Source: Porphyra umbilicalis
Taxonomy: Eukaryota; Rhodophyta; Bangiophyceae; Bangiales; Bangiaceae
Reading direction: 5' to 3'
Assembly (NCBI GenBank): GCA_002049455.2
Contig: KV919008.1
Location: forward strand, 56,278 to 120,277
DNA: 64,000 bases
The position numbers were made by a program, and so were the translations under genes. The notes under the pieces are model-generated. The model saw only the letters and a list, made by a program, of their open reading frames with translations, was not told the DNA's origin and searched no databases. How positions within the stretch are numbered: the first letter of the stretch is position 1; each line of letters opens with the position of its first letter. Below, one piece after another: positions 22,490-32,400 of the stretch.

Positions 22490-22775
22490 GGGGTGCGGTA
22501 GAGCTCCTTGCAGCTAGATAGCAAAGGGAATGAGTTGGCCGAGGTGGCCATGTGGATGACCGAGGGCAAAGTCAAGCTGCTGATCGACAGCGTGCACGAG
22601 GGGCTCGGCGCGGCCGCGGCCGCGTTTGAAAAGCTCATGGGCGGCCACGCGGTCGGCAAGATTGTCGTGCGGGTGGTCCCCGAGGAGCAGAGAAAGCCGT
22701 GTCGGGGTGGGGGGGCAGGTGGCAGGTGACCGATGCAGGAAGACGGCAAATGTTGTAGGGTGGGGGCATCGAACG
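22490..22775 (+). pseudogene. Duplicated 3' end of the MDR gene
   Basis: From about 22490 the sequence matches the last ~70 codons of the MDR gene at 20578-21671, in opposite orientation. It includes GNELAEVAMWMTEGKVK, LIDSVHEGLG and KIVVRVVPEE. Homology continues past the stop into 3' flank (shared GATGCAGGAAGA and GGCATCGAACG). No start or cofactor domain is present, so it cannot encode an enzyme. It sits at the edge of the inverted duplication and reappears, shorter, at 52775-52858. Confidence 0.85.
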
Positions 22776-23067
22776 TGTGAATGTCTATCGTTCACTGCTA
22801 TTTTTTTGCTCCACTGGTCCGGGTCTTGATGTAGCTGAGAAGGGACGCGTTGAATACGGGGTCAAACACGAGAGCTCGCAGAGACACGCCATGCCCCAGC
22901 AGTTGCCCATTCAGCAAACGGTATGCCGAGGGCCGTGTCGCGCTTCTGGGGACGAGCTAAAAAAAAAACAAGGTCCATTGGAAACGAAATATGTTACTTG
23001 ACTCACCTGCTCCCAGGCCCTCTGCTAGATGCATGTCATGGTCGCCGCAGGCTCCAGGCGCAGCCCT

Positions 23068-23637
23068 CTACTTCTTCTGCAACAACGCCTTGATGAGGCC
23101 CCCAAAGAGGCCCTTGATGGTCGCCCCGTTGTGCTTGGAGGGTGCCGCCACCGGCATGGCCGTCGGCTGCGCGAGCACCGTCGCGTGGGGCACGAGCAGC
23201 TTGACCGGCACCTGGGACGTGGTGCACGTCTTCTTATAGCACACCTTGGGGTACGCCTCCTTGATCGTGCGCTCCTTGGTGCACGCAAAGTGTTGCAACT
23301 GGTTGACAAAGCACTTCCTGTTGTTGAAAAACTTGGCCGACGGCGCCCCCGCGTCGGCCGCCCCACCGGCGGCGGTGCGGGCGAGGTAGCACGGAACGTG
23401 CACGCGCACCTGCCGGGTGCACGTGGCCTGCACGAGCACCGTCTTGAGCTTGTACACCACGTCGCAGACAAAGGGCGTCCAGCAGCACTGCGTCGTCGTC
23501 GTCTGGCAAACGGCCGCCAGCGGGTCGTGCGCCTGCTTGACCGCCGCCGCGGGCACGTGTGCAGCGGGGTCGGCCGACGCGACGGCGGCCAGGGAGAGGG
23601 CGACGGTGGCGACCAGGGCAGAGGTGAAGCGACCCAT
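23068..23637 (-). CDS. Small secreted cysteine-rich protein, copy 1
   Basis: The ATG at 23637 gives 189 residues. The first ~22 (MGRFTSALVATVALSLAAV...) are a clear signal peptide with an ASA cleavage site. The mature part has ten cysteines (VC, QCC, FVC, ATC, VPC, KC, FAC, VC, KTC), an even number that suggests disulfides, in a Thr/Lys-rich background. The last 14 residues, GLFGGLIKALLQKK, form a cationic amphipathic segment. I do not recognise the family; secretion or cell-wall/extracellular location is inferred. The reading frame stays open far upstream, but the ATG at 23637 is preferred because of the signal peptide and because the duplicate at 49324-49893 keeps exactly the same protein. 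Differences between copies are V/F, D/N, L/S, A/V and M/V. Confidence 0.85.
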   Translation of the reverse strand: MGRFTSALVATVALSLAAVASADPAAHVPAAAVKQAHDPLAAVCQTTTTQCCWTPFVCDVVYKLKTVLVQATCTRQVRVHVPCYLARTAAGGAADAGAPSAKFFNNRKCFVNQLQHFACTKERTIKEAYPKVCYKKTCTTSQVPVKLLVPHATVLAQPTAMPVAAPSKHNGATIKGLFGGLIKALLQKK

Positions 23638-23804
23638 CGTGGCGGCGGGGTGGGGGGGGAGGGGAAGGCGAGCAAGGGACGGGTAGAACCGGGTGAGGAA
23701 AGGGTGCGCGTCCACAGGTGGAGTGCGGGAGGAGTGGGTGGAAGACACGGGTGCGCTGGTGGGGATGGAGGAGGGAAGCCGAGGCAGCGCGGGGCCGGCA
23801 GCCC

Positions 23805-23810
23805 TAAATA
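23805..23810 (-). promoter_or_regulatory. TATA-like box of secreted-protein gene, copy 1
   Basis: On the minus strand TATTTA lies about 168 bp upstream of the ATG, in a flat GC-rich surround. It is kept at the same distance in copy 2. Confidence 0.4.
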
Positions 23811-24772
23811 CCGCTCCCCACCCCCGACGCCGCCGACCCGCCGAGGCGGCCCGCACGCCCGCACGCCACCGACGCGCGGCGCGGCACGGCCGTGCCACGC
23901 CCCGCGCCGGGCGCCCGCCACCCACCGCCGCGGGCAGGGGCAGTGCGCCCAACGGCAGACCCCGTCGGGCGCCGGCGCCGCGGCCCGCCGGCGGCACCGC
24001 TGGCCGCCCCGCGCCCCCGCCCCCGACGCGTCGGTGGCACACCCCCACACGGGGGAACCCCGCCGCGTCGCTCAACCACGGCCGCCGGACGACACGTCCA
24101 GGGAGGTGTTCCACGGAAAAGCGCCGCCGCCGCCACACCGCCCGCCTTGGCCCGCCAACGGCGCGGCGGCGCGGCCGGCCGGCCAGCACCGGGCACCCAC
24201 GCCGCACCATCCACACCAAGCACAGTATAGGGGGGGAGGGGCGGACCGCATGACAGCTTGCGTCAGGGGGTGGGTGGCCGCCCTCGGCGGGGGCGGGGGC
24301 AACCTGCCCGTGCAAACCGGCGGCCGCACGCGTCGCCACCAATCAGTGGCACGGGCACCGCGCGACGGCGCGACGGGCCGAGGGCGCCCATTGCCGACAG
24401 CCGCGGGGTGCACACCGGTGTGGCCCCATTCCCCGAGACAAAACGCCCGCGGGCGCGTGCAAGGGCGCGGTGGCGGCGGCGCGGCGCCGACGCGGCAGGG
24501 CGCCCGCGTGCGGCCGCCGCCGCCAGCGCCAGCTGCGACGCGGGTGCCACCAACGGGAAGCAGGCAAGCCGACGGCGGGGGGTGGGCGGCGCGGCGCTCA
24601 CTGTCAAGAGCCGTCGGCGCCGGGTGCGAGGCTGCGGGCGGACGGCGGCGGGGGGGTGCAGGCCGCGGCGGGGGGTTGCAGGCCGCGGCGGGGGGGGACG
24701 CCGTGGCGATCGGCCGCGCGGCGTCAGGGAGCGTGCTGCTTGGGTCCGCGCGACCAGGACGCCCGTGACGGT

Positions 24773-25720
24773 GCATGGCAGCGGAATTGATCGCGGCCCG
24801 ATGCAAACGTTGTCCGCAGGGACTTGGCAACGCTTGGCTCCCATCCGCCCAATTCTGGGATGGCCACGGAGGCCGCGCGGAGCGGGGCGTTCGGCTGCAC
24901 GGGACTTGAGGCACTTTCACAAACTGTCAAATTTGAACGAAACTGTCATCTTGCAGAACCCCCCTCAGATGCATCGCCAGGGGGGGTGATCCGCACTCAC
25001 AGGGCCATAGAGGCCGATTCTGAGGACGCTCCGATACGGCCCTACAACAGCGAGATATGCATGCAGAAACGGAAAACAAAGCCAGACCCTGTGAGAAGAG
25101 GTCACAAAGATGCATCTCAGGGAGTGGGTGTCTCTGAGGGCGCTTTCTTCATCTTCTTTGACGACATCCAATAACTTCTCGGCTCGACCCCCCTGAACAC
25201 ACCTCTGAGGCGAGTCAAATCGAGCGCTTTTTTAATGCCGTCAATTAAGATGAAGAAAGCGCCCTCAGAGACACCCACTCCCTGAGATGCATCTTTGTGA
25301 CCTCTTCTCACAGGGTCTGGCTTTGTTTTCCGTTTCTGCATGCATATCTCGCTGTTGTAGGGCCGTATCGGAGCGTCCTCAGAATCGGCCTCTATGGCCC
25401 TGTGAGTGCGGATCACCCCCCCTGGCGATGCATCTGAGGGGGGTTCTGCAAGATGACAGTTTCGTTCAAATTTGACAGTTTGTGAAAGTGCCTCCTTCCT
25501 GTTCGGCTCGTCGACGGCCCCGAACGCGACCACCAGTGTCGCAATGGGCCACCTCCGCCCCCCACCTTCCCACCACGAGCAGTACGCGGTGGGCACCCCT
25601 GCGTTCACGGCGGTTGTGACGCCCGGGAGTAGTGCTGAGCGGGAGTGCTTGGTGGCTGAGCAAGACAGAGCAGCCAGAATCACGGATAATCTGGCCGCGC
25701 CGAAGCATGGTGTGGGCGCT
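24773..25720 (-). repeat. Inverted repeat flanking the LRR gene, left copy (interrupted)
   Basis: The parts 24773-24904 and 25495-25720 match, in reverse, 27954-28320 on the other side of the F-box/LRR gene. Both copies keep an open segment including CSATKHSRSALLPGVT and LVVAFGAVDEPNRK, probably the remnant of a mobile-element protein. This copy is split by the 587-bp foldback; the right copy is not. Confidence 0.85.
24908..25494. mobile_element. 587-bp foldback (palindromic) element with CTT target duplication
   Basis: Left and right arms (24908-25155 and 25247-25494) are nearly perfect reverse complements starting GAGGCACTTTCACAAACTG. The central 90 bp are also weakly palindromic. The element is flanked by CTT on both sides (24905-24907 and 25495-25497). 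The related segment at 28178-28180 has a single copy of that triplet (AAG in its orientation) and no element. That empty site fixes both ends and the 3-bp duplication. The element encodes nothing recognisable. Superfamily is unknown; a 3-bp duplication fits PIF/Harbinger or CACTA relatives, but the TIR start does not decide. Confidence 0.9.
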
Positions 25721-26221
25721 GTGTTCAGCCCCGGGGATGGCGCCTGTCTGTGTGGATGGCAGTCGCGGCCGCAAGCCCCAGCGTGAGTCTGGGGGGCCCG
25801 CCACATGCCCTCCCCGGGATGACCTGCAGTCAGATCCGCTCCCAAACCCCCCCGGCAGCCGCGGGGCGCCGAGCCGGGCGGCCGGGCGGCCGGGCGGCAG
25901 AGCCCCACCCTGGTGCGCGAGCCTGCCGCGCCATCCGCTTGCTGTGGGGCATCCACCATCCGCAGGGGCATCCGGACCCATCGGGGCTCGTCCCGAGCGC
26001 GATCGAAACAGAGTCCACCACCGCTGTCGACTTTGGCTGAAAAGGCTGCTCACGACAAATATAATGAAAAACAGCCCTAAATTTAGTCAATCCACCTGGC
26101 CTACTGTCAAGTTCAAGCCACTCGTTCTCAGTCCGCAGTGTCGCGCCTCCATCGCGGTTGCCCCCCCCACCGCCCCCACGCCCAGCCAGGCCGACCGTGT
26201 ACCCCTCCCCGCCTCCGCCCC
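25721..26221. other. Upstream region of the F-box/LRR gene
   Basis: No gene is seen. A minus-strand open frame runs through it from the repeat but has no recognisable content. The promoter of the plus-strand gene at 26222 should lie here. Confidence 0.4.
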
Positions 26222-27865
26222 ATGGCGTCCAACGCCATGTTGGATACGACCATGGAGGACTCCCGCCTCCCCGACGGTGTCCCCCTCCCGACGGTGACGC
26301 TCGAGGACCTACCCGACGAGATCCTCGAGCTCATCGCGCGCGCCTGCCACGCCGCCGCCCGCCCCCGCGGCGGGGGCGTGGCGTGGGCGCTCCTCGCCAC
26401 AAGCCGGCGGCTCCGCGACGTCGCCTACGAAGCCGTCACGTCCATCTCGGTGCGGAGCCGCTCCGCCGCGGACGAGTGCGCGGCGGTTGGCCACCGGGCG
26501 TCGCCCGGCGTCGGCGCCTTGGCCAACCCGCTCGCCTTTTTCCTGTCGCCTTCCGGGGCGGCGTTGCAGGCGCGCGTGCGGGGCGTACACCAGTTCCTCG
26601 CCCGCGCCCGCCGGGTGCGGGAGGTGACGCTCCACCCCAACGAGGAGCACGACGGTGGGTGGCTGCCCGACCCGGAGGATTGGTTCCTCGACGTCCTCTT
26701 TTACGCGCTCGTCCTCCCAGAGCTCCGCCGCCTCCCGCTGACGTCGCTGTCCGCCGCGGGCGTCGGCGTGGCGGTGCTCGGGGGGCCCCCCGTGAGCGCG
26801 GCGCCGCTGCGCAAGCTCGTGTTGGAGGACATTGAGGAGGACCGCGTCGACGTGGCCATCGTGTCCGTGTTGGGGCACCACGGCGGGGCGCTCGAGGAGC
26901 TGACGCTCGCGCGCACGACGCGGGAGGACGAGGACACCAACTACATGATTGGCGCGTGGTTGGCCGCGTCGGCGGGCATGCCCCGCCTCCGCACTTTGGA
27001 GCTCCACGTGGAGATGGACGCGGCTGGTGCCGCGTCGCTCGCCTGCCACTGTCCGGGGCTCACCCGCCTGTCAGTCAACGCGGCACTCTTTGACGGCGTT
27101 GCCACGGCGCTGCGGGGACCCCGGCGGCTGCCGGCGCTTGCGCACCTCGAGTGGGCCTTTTACGAGCGGTCGACGTGGGGGGTGGGGACGGAGCTCCGGC
27201 GCATGCTGGCGGGGCGCGCCTTGACGTCCCTCACCCTGTCGGCCGTGCCGACAATCCCGCGGGACCGCCTGGACGTGCTGCCGGCGCTCCTCAAAACCGC
27301 CGCGCTGCCGGCCGAGCTCGACGTGAGCGGCATGGCGCCGCTCGACGACGCGGCGCTGGCGGCGTTGTCGGCCGCGGGGCACGCGGGGAGCCTCCAGCGG
27401 CTCGACTGTACGCTGTCGGCCGGCGCCACGGCGGCGGCGCTGCGCGCGCTGGGCCGCTTCACCGGCTTGATCGACCTCACCTTGCGGCTGCCGGCAGCGC
27501 CCGACGCGGCCACGCTGCGCCTGTCTGAATGGCCGGTCGGGGGGCTCACCCGCCTGCACGTGGTCGGCACGGACGCGGTCGGCTGCCCGGCCGCTGCGCA
27601 GGCGCTGCTGGTAGGGGTGGCCGCCTCGGGCAGCCGGTCGACGCTGCGGGGGCTCTTCCTGTCGGGCCCGCCGTTGGTAGAGGCGGTGGCGGCGGCGCCG
27701 CTAGCGGCCTTGACGGCCCTGCGGTGTCTCTACTATGGCGTGCCGTACGCGTCCAAGGGGGAAACGGTGGAGGCGCTGCACGCACGGAGGGAGGTCATGA
27801 ATGCGTGGATACGGCGACGGCTCCCAGACCTGCGGACGCGACCGCTGGCGAGCAGGCGCCGATAG
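26222..27865 (+). CDS. F-box/leucine-rich-repeat-like protein
   Basis: The intronless frame has its ATG at 26222 (CCCCATGGCG) and encodes 547 residues. Residues ~22-70 read VTLEDLPDEILELIARACH ... ALLATSRRLRDVAYEAV, the LP.E.L..I ... L...R.L...A pattern of an F-box. The rest is a series of about 25-residue Leu-rich units, for example LRKLVLEDI, LEELTLARTT, LRTLELHVEM, LTRLSVNAALF, LTSLTLSAVP, LQRLDCTLSA and LTRLHVVGTDA. F-box/LRR proteins are usually substrate adaptors of SCF ubiquitin ligases in nucleus or cytosol; the target is unknown. The frame is complete. The gene sits alone between two inverted copies of a repeat, so it could have been mobilised with them, but nothing proves this. Confidence 0.75.
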   Translation: MASNAMLDTTMEDSRLPDGVPLPTVTLEDLPDEILELIARACHAAARPRGGGVAWALLATSRRLRDVAYEAVTSISVRSRSAADECAAVGHRASPGVGALANPLAFFLSPSGAALQARVRGVHQFLARARRVREVTLHPNEEHDGGWLPDPEDWFLDVLFYALVLPELRRLPLTSLSAAGVGVAVLGGPPVSAAPLRKLVLEDIEEDRVDVAIVSVLGHHGGALEELTLARTTREDEDTNYMIGAWLAASAGMPRLRTLELHVEMDAAGAASLACHCPGLTRLSVNAALFDGVATALRGPRRLPALAHLEWAFYERSTWGVGTELRRMLAGRALTSLTLSAVPTIPRDRLDVLPALLKTAALPAELDVSGMAPLDDAALAALSAAGHAGSLQRLDCTLSAGATAAALRALGRFTGLIDLTLRLPAAPDAATLRLSEWPVGGLTRLHVVGTDAVGCPAAAQALLVGVAASGSRSTLRGLFLSGPPLVEAVAAAPLAALTALRCLYYGVPYASKGETVEALHARREVMNAWIRRRLPDLRTRPLASRRR

Positions 27866-27953
27866 AACTCGGGGCGTACCGCTTGTCTTCTTTCTTTGTA
27901 TGGGGCGTCTCGTGTACGGTAAAACTGACTGCGTTTTTTATTTATTTATTGTT

Positions 27954-28320
27954 CAGCACCCGCACCACGCTACGGCGCGGCCAGATTATCCGTGATTCTG
28001 GCGGCTGTGTCTTGCTCAGCTACCAAGCACTCCCGCTCAGCACTACTCCCGGGCGTCACAGCCGCCCTGAACGCAGGGGTACCCACCGCGTACTGTCCGT
28101 GGTGGGAAGGTGGGGGGCGGAGGTGGCCCACTGCCACACTGGTGGTCGCGTTCGGGGCCGTCGACGAGCCGAACAGGAAGTCCCGTGCAGCCGAGCGCCC
28201 CGCTCCGCGCGGCCTCCGTGGCCATCCCAGAATTGGGCGGATGGGAGCCGAGCGTTGCCAAGTCCCTGCGGACAACGTTTGCATCGCGATGCATGGCAGC
28301 GGAATTGATCGCGGCCCGCG
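27954..28320 (+). repeat. Inverted repeat flanking the LRR gene, right copy (empty site)
   Basis: It matches the left copy at 24773-25720 in reverse but lacks the foldback element; the intact target triplet is at 28178-28180. It ends in the first half of the perfect palindrome at 28291-28346. Confidence 0.85.
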
Positions 28321-28346
28321 GGCCGCGATCAATTCCGCTGCCATGC
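28291..28346. repeat. Perfect 56-bp palindrome
   Basis: The 28-base arm beginning GCATGGCAGCGGAATTGATC is followed directly by its exact reverse complement with no spacer. The left repeat copy (near 24773-24800) has only one arm. This looks like a head-to-head joint or hairpin-opening product at the repeat end. Confidence 0.95.
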
Positions 28347-28349
28347 ACC

Positions 28350-28520
28350 GGCACGGTCCAGGAATACCTCGCTTTCCTCGGCACGGTATTACCAACGGCC
28401 TCCACTGCCTCTAATCGCCCCGTTTCCGGGTCCCAATCGACCCCCGGCACGGCACGCAACCGCCATTTCGCGACCGTGCCGACCTTCTGACCAATCAGAG
28501 CCTGGGAAAGGCCCTTCCTC
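28350..28520. repeat. Diverged dispersed repeat next to the palindrome
   Basis: Read in reverse, this stretch resembles 48010-48180: shared CGTGCCGTGCCG(G/A)GGGTCGATT, GAAGCGAGGT and flanking GGCACGG motifs. It abuts the palindrome here and the inverted duplication there. Confidence 0.55.
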
Positions 28521-29491
28521 ACCCCCCCCTCCGGCCGTATTTGGGCCGCCACCATTTGCCAGCGGGTGCCTGCAGAATCGAGCGAAAATTTCAGGCAGCT
28601 CCTCCGGGATAGCTTTACAGCAGCAGGGTGACCCTGCAAATTGGAGCTTCAGGACCGGGACCCGTCCGATCTCACTACGGGTCCTGTGAGCTCGTGCCTG
28701 AGCCGAGCGGGACCTGCATTCAGCCTTCGGGGAGGACCGGCAAACGCGCCCACTCTTCGCGGGCCTGCCACTGGGTCACTTTTCGTCGGTGCGTCGACTC
28801 TCTCGCGGGCGTACCCGCACGCTCCTTTGTGGCCGGCACGGGCCGGCACGCGCCGGTGGGCCCCTCAGCAGCCTGTTGGCGACGCTTGAGCGGGGGCTGG
28901 TCCCCTGAGCGCGCTGCACGCCCCCGCGCTGGCGGCGTCCTCGTCCCGCCTGCCGTCACCGTTGCAGGTGCCGACGTGGGACGCGCGCTTCCGCGTGGTG
29001 CGCGCTTGGTTGTCTGCCAGGAGGTGACTTGGTGCGTCGGTCGCTGTGTGGGCGCACCCTCCGCTTCCCCTGTGGCTGTGAGATCGGGGCAAGATCGCAG
29101 CTGCGATTTTTTCGCTTCGGCGGCCACGTGGCTGTGGCCCGCCTGGCCCGTCATTTCCTTTGCTTCTCGGGACTCGGTGGCCGTTGGTGACGGCGCACGT
29201 CGTCGGTGCCAGCTCCTCGCGTCGGCGTTTGTTGACGACGGCGCACGTCGCCGGCGCCAGCTCCTCCCGGCGGCGTTTGTCGCAACTGTCGGTCGCTTGA
29301 GCGGCGGCGGGGGTGTCGACCGGGAGCTTCAACTGTCCGTGGGTTGTGCGGCGGCGGGGGAGCTGCCCGTCACGGCGATCGTGGGGGACGGGGGGGGGGG
29401 GGATTGTGTGGGGGGGCGGATTGTGCGGGGGGGGGGGGGGGGGGGGGCGGTTGCGTACCCGTCGTGGGTTTGCTCTGGTGGTCCCGCCACG
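28521..29491. other. Upstream of the low-complexity gene, no gene recognised
   Basis: A long plus-strand frame runs in from 28628, but its content is not protein-like. G runs of 10-15 occur near 29390-29450. The ATG at 29492 is preferred for the next gene. Confidence 0.4.
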
Positions 29492-32400
29492 ATGGTATCT
29501 GCCGCTGTGGAGCAGGCGGCGCTTGCCACGTGCACCTCGTTCGCCGAAGCCGTCGGGGAGAGGCGCATCGGCGCGGTCACCATGCAGCAGGTCAAGCTGC
29601 TCTTGAAGCAGGTGGAGCTCTTCTCCAAGGACAACAATGACCTCAACTGGCACTTGCACGTGTCGGGATACGACAAGAACGGCAAGCTCTTCTGGTTGCC
29701 TATCTACGAGGACGATGCCGTCCTGCAGAGCGCGGCCTCCAATGTGCTGGGCCAGGTCTACCGCTACGTGGAGAGCGGGTCGTGCATGGAGGCGACGGCG
29801 GCCTCCATCATGACGAACGAGCCTGCTCCGCTGCCGCTTGCACCCAGCTTGCGCGCGCGCGACGCACCCCCGCTGACGCTGCCTCCTGGCTTGCGTGGTG
29901 CCGGGGGCGCCTTGGGGGATGGCAACGGTGGCGGTAGGGGCACAGACGACGGCCGTGGTGGCGGGATGGACGGGGCGGCGGGCTTGGTGGGGACCGCTGG
30001 AGGCGCTGGTCGGGCACCGGTAGGCGCACAGGGTGCCACGGTCCCACCCGCAGGTGCGGTTGGAGGCGCCGCGGGTGGGATGACAGCCGTCGATGCTCAA
30101 TTGGCAGCTGCGCAAGCGGCGGCTGCCGCCATTGTCGACGGAGAGGACGAGGAGATTACTCCTTCTGCCGTGGCGCCACCGGAGGCACCAGGCGCTGCCT
30201 CTGCTGCCGCAACATCTGCGCATCGCACTTTTCAAGGCCTTTCTATTGCTGATCGAGGCGCCAGCGGCGCGCTTGATCCTCGGCCGTCAAGCGGCTGCGG
30301 CGCGATTGGAAGGTCTCTGCTCCACCGACCGCCCACCCCCCGGCGGACATCGTACCTTCCGACGCCGCCGTGAATCTGGCCAAGGCCGTCATCACCGCGA
30401 AGGACGGCGTCACGATGCTGAGGAAGGCGCTCGTGATCGGCAACAAGGCGGTGGCGGGGACGTGGTCGTGGCGGCGAACGCGGCTTTCTCTGCCGTGGTG
30501 GCCTCGCCGGCCTGGGACGGAGCAGCTGTGGCCGCTGACCGTCGTGGTCGACAGCACGCTGATAAAGCTGGCGGACCCCAAGCAAAAGCCCACGGACGGT
30601 GTGGTGAAGGCGGTGCTGCCGTGGCTCAACATTCCCCGAGCCTTCTCTGTCGAGCGCCGCATCGCCGAGCTCCTTCTTCTGGTCGACAGGAGTGACCAGG
30701 CCAACGCGGACATCAAGGGGTTCATCGCCAGTTTCAACCCAACGGCGCTGCCGCCAACCAAGTTGCGGTCGTCTGCTGTGCCGTCGCTCTCGGGGTTGTC
30801 GGGTTTGAGGTCGGCTCCGAGGATTGCGCCATCCCCGGCTGCATTTGCGCTGCAACAGGCTGACCTACGGCACCCTGGCCAGCTCTTCTCCGGTGCCCCG
30901 AGTCGCCCTGCCGGTTGGGTGGCCAACGGGTCACCGCGACCAACGAGCCAGACGCGGATGCCGCCGCCGGAGCTCCCCGCCCCGCTGCCTCCCAACCACC
31001 CCGCTGCTAGGGCGCAATCGGCACGGTGCGCGGCAAGTGCAGCGGCCACTGCGGCGACAGCCGCCAAGGCGGCCGCCGACGACCTCCGCGCGACCTTGCT
31101 CGCGCGAGCAGCATCCAAGAAGCCGCGCTCTTCTCCCAGTGGTAGTCGGGCATCGGCTCTGCGAGCGGACGGGTTGGCGGCGACCAGCCGATCCCAGGGG
31201 AGTAGGGCGACGCTACCGTCACCTCGACCAGCTCAATCGGCCCGCACTCCCTCCTCTGCGCCACGTCGTGCAGCACCACCGTCTACCGCGGCGCCAAAGC
31301 CGCCCGTCGCAGCGCCGCGTCGTCCATCTTGTTCATCGAGTGCTGTAGCAACACCGTCTGTTGCGGCAAGTATACCGCCCGCGGCAGCGGCGCCTGCTCC
31401 CTCTGCCTCACCGAATGCTGCAGCGACACCGCCTGCCACGGCAACTACACCGACTGTGCCAGCGGCGCCTGCTCCGTCCTCTACACCAAGTCCTGCACCG
31501 ACAGTGTCTGCTACGGCAACTGCACCACCTGTGGTACCGGCGTCTGCTCCCCGTGCTACAACGCGTGCTGCACCGACACCTCGTGCCACGGCAACCAAAC
31601 CGCCTGCGGCAGCGGCGCCTGCTACCTCCTCTGTAGCATGTGGTGCAGCGACACCATCTACCACGGCGACTACACCGCCTGCAGCAGCGGCCTCTGCTCC
31701 GTCTTCTGCACCAAAAGTTGCCGCGACGCCATCGACGACGCCATCGACCGCGGCGTCTACACGGCCATCGGCAGCGCCGTCGGCTGCTTCTGGGACGGCG
31801 GCACCTGGAGGAGCTCAACCATTTTCTTTGCCGCCGCGGGCTCCCAACGCCGGCTCATCATCTTTGATGGGACGCCGGGCAGCTGTGGATGCGGACCCGA
31901 CCATTGTAGTCGCGCATCCTGGCATTGTTGCTGCTGCCGCGATTGCCCTGCAGCCGTCTGCTGTGTCAGACTTGCCACTGGGTGCAAGAAGCTCTACCTC
32001 TCCGTCGGATGCCTCTGCATCGCTGACAGCGCAAGCTGCTCCTCTGCCACCGGCGGAAGTGTCGCGGACGACGCTCTCCCGCCGCACCTCCCCAAGCCCC
32101 GCCACCTCGCAACCATCAGGCGGCCGCTCCTCTTTGGAGGGGTCGCCTACCGCCGTGGCTACCTCTAAGGCGACGACGCACAAGTCCGTCACCGCCGCCG
32201 CACCGGTCAGTAGCGGGGTGCCGACGCCTGGCTCTGTGTCGGACTCGGGCGGGCCGAGAAGTGCAAACACAATTAGTCGGCCTGGTTCTTCCTCTCGTCG
32301 CCCGCCTCTTCCTCCCGGACGCCCGCCACCACAGGGCGTGAGGACTGTGCCCACGCGCGCAACCAAGGTGGGCGCCAAATCGGGCACCAAGTCGCGTGCC

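Larger units (their letters stand above)
22490..24768 (-). repeat. Inverted segmental duplication, copy 1
   Basis: This segment holds the MDR tail fragment and the secreted-protein gene with its promoter region. It is repeated in reverse orientation at 48178-52858. From 22793 to 24768 the two copies are nearly identical; the encoded proteins differ at 5 of 189 positions. Copy 1 lacks the 1.4-kb and ~1.2-kb insertions present in copy 2. Confidence 0.9.

Noticed and set aside
23638-24342. A continuous open frame extends the secreted-protein gene far upstream (to 424 codons)
   Set aside because: The extension is Arg/Pro/Gly low complexity. The internal ATG is followed by a clean signal peptide, and a TATA-like box lies in between.
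24927-25475. Two identical 62-codon frames facing each other
   Set aside because: They are the two arms of the 587-bp palindrome, not duplicated genes.
31329-32168. Metallothionein-like Cys-rich protein
   Set aside because: It is an alternative frame of the 75-bp repeat; the overlapping gene frame is open on both sides for far longer.
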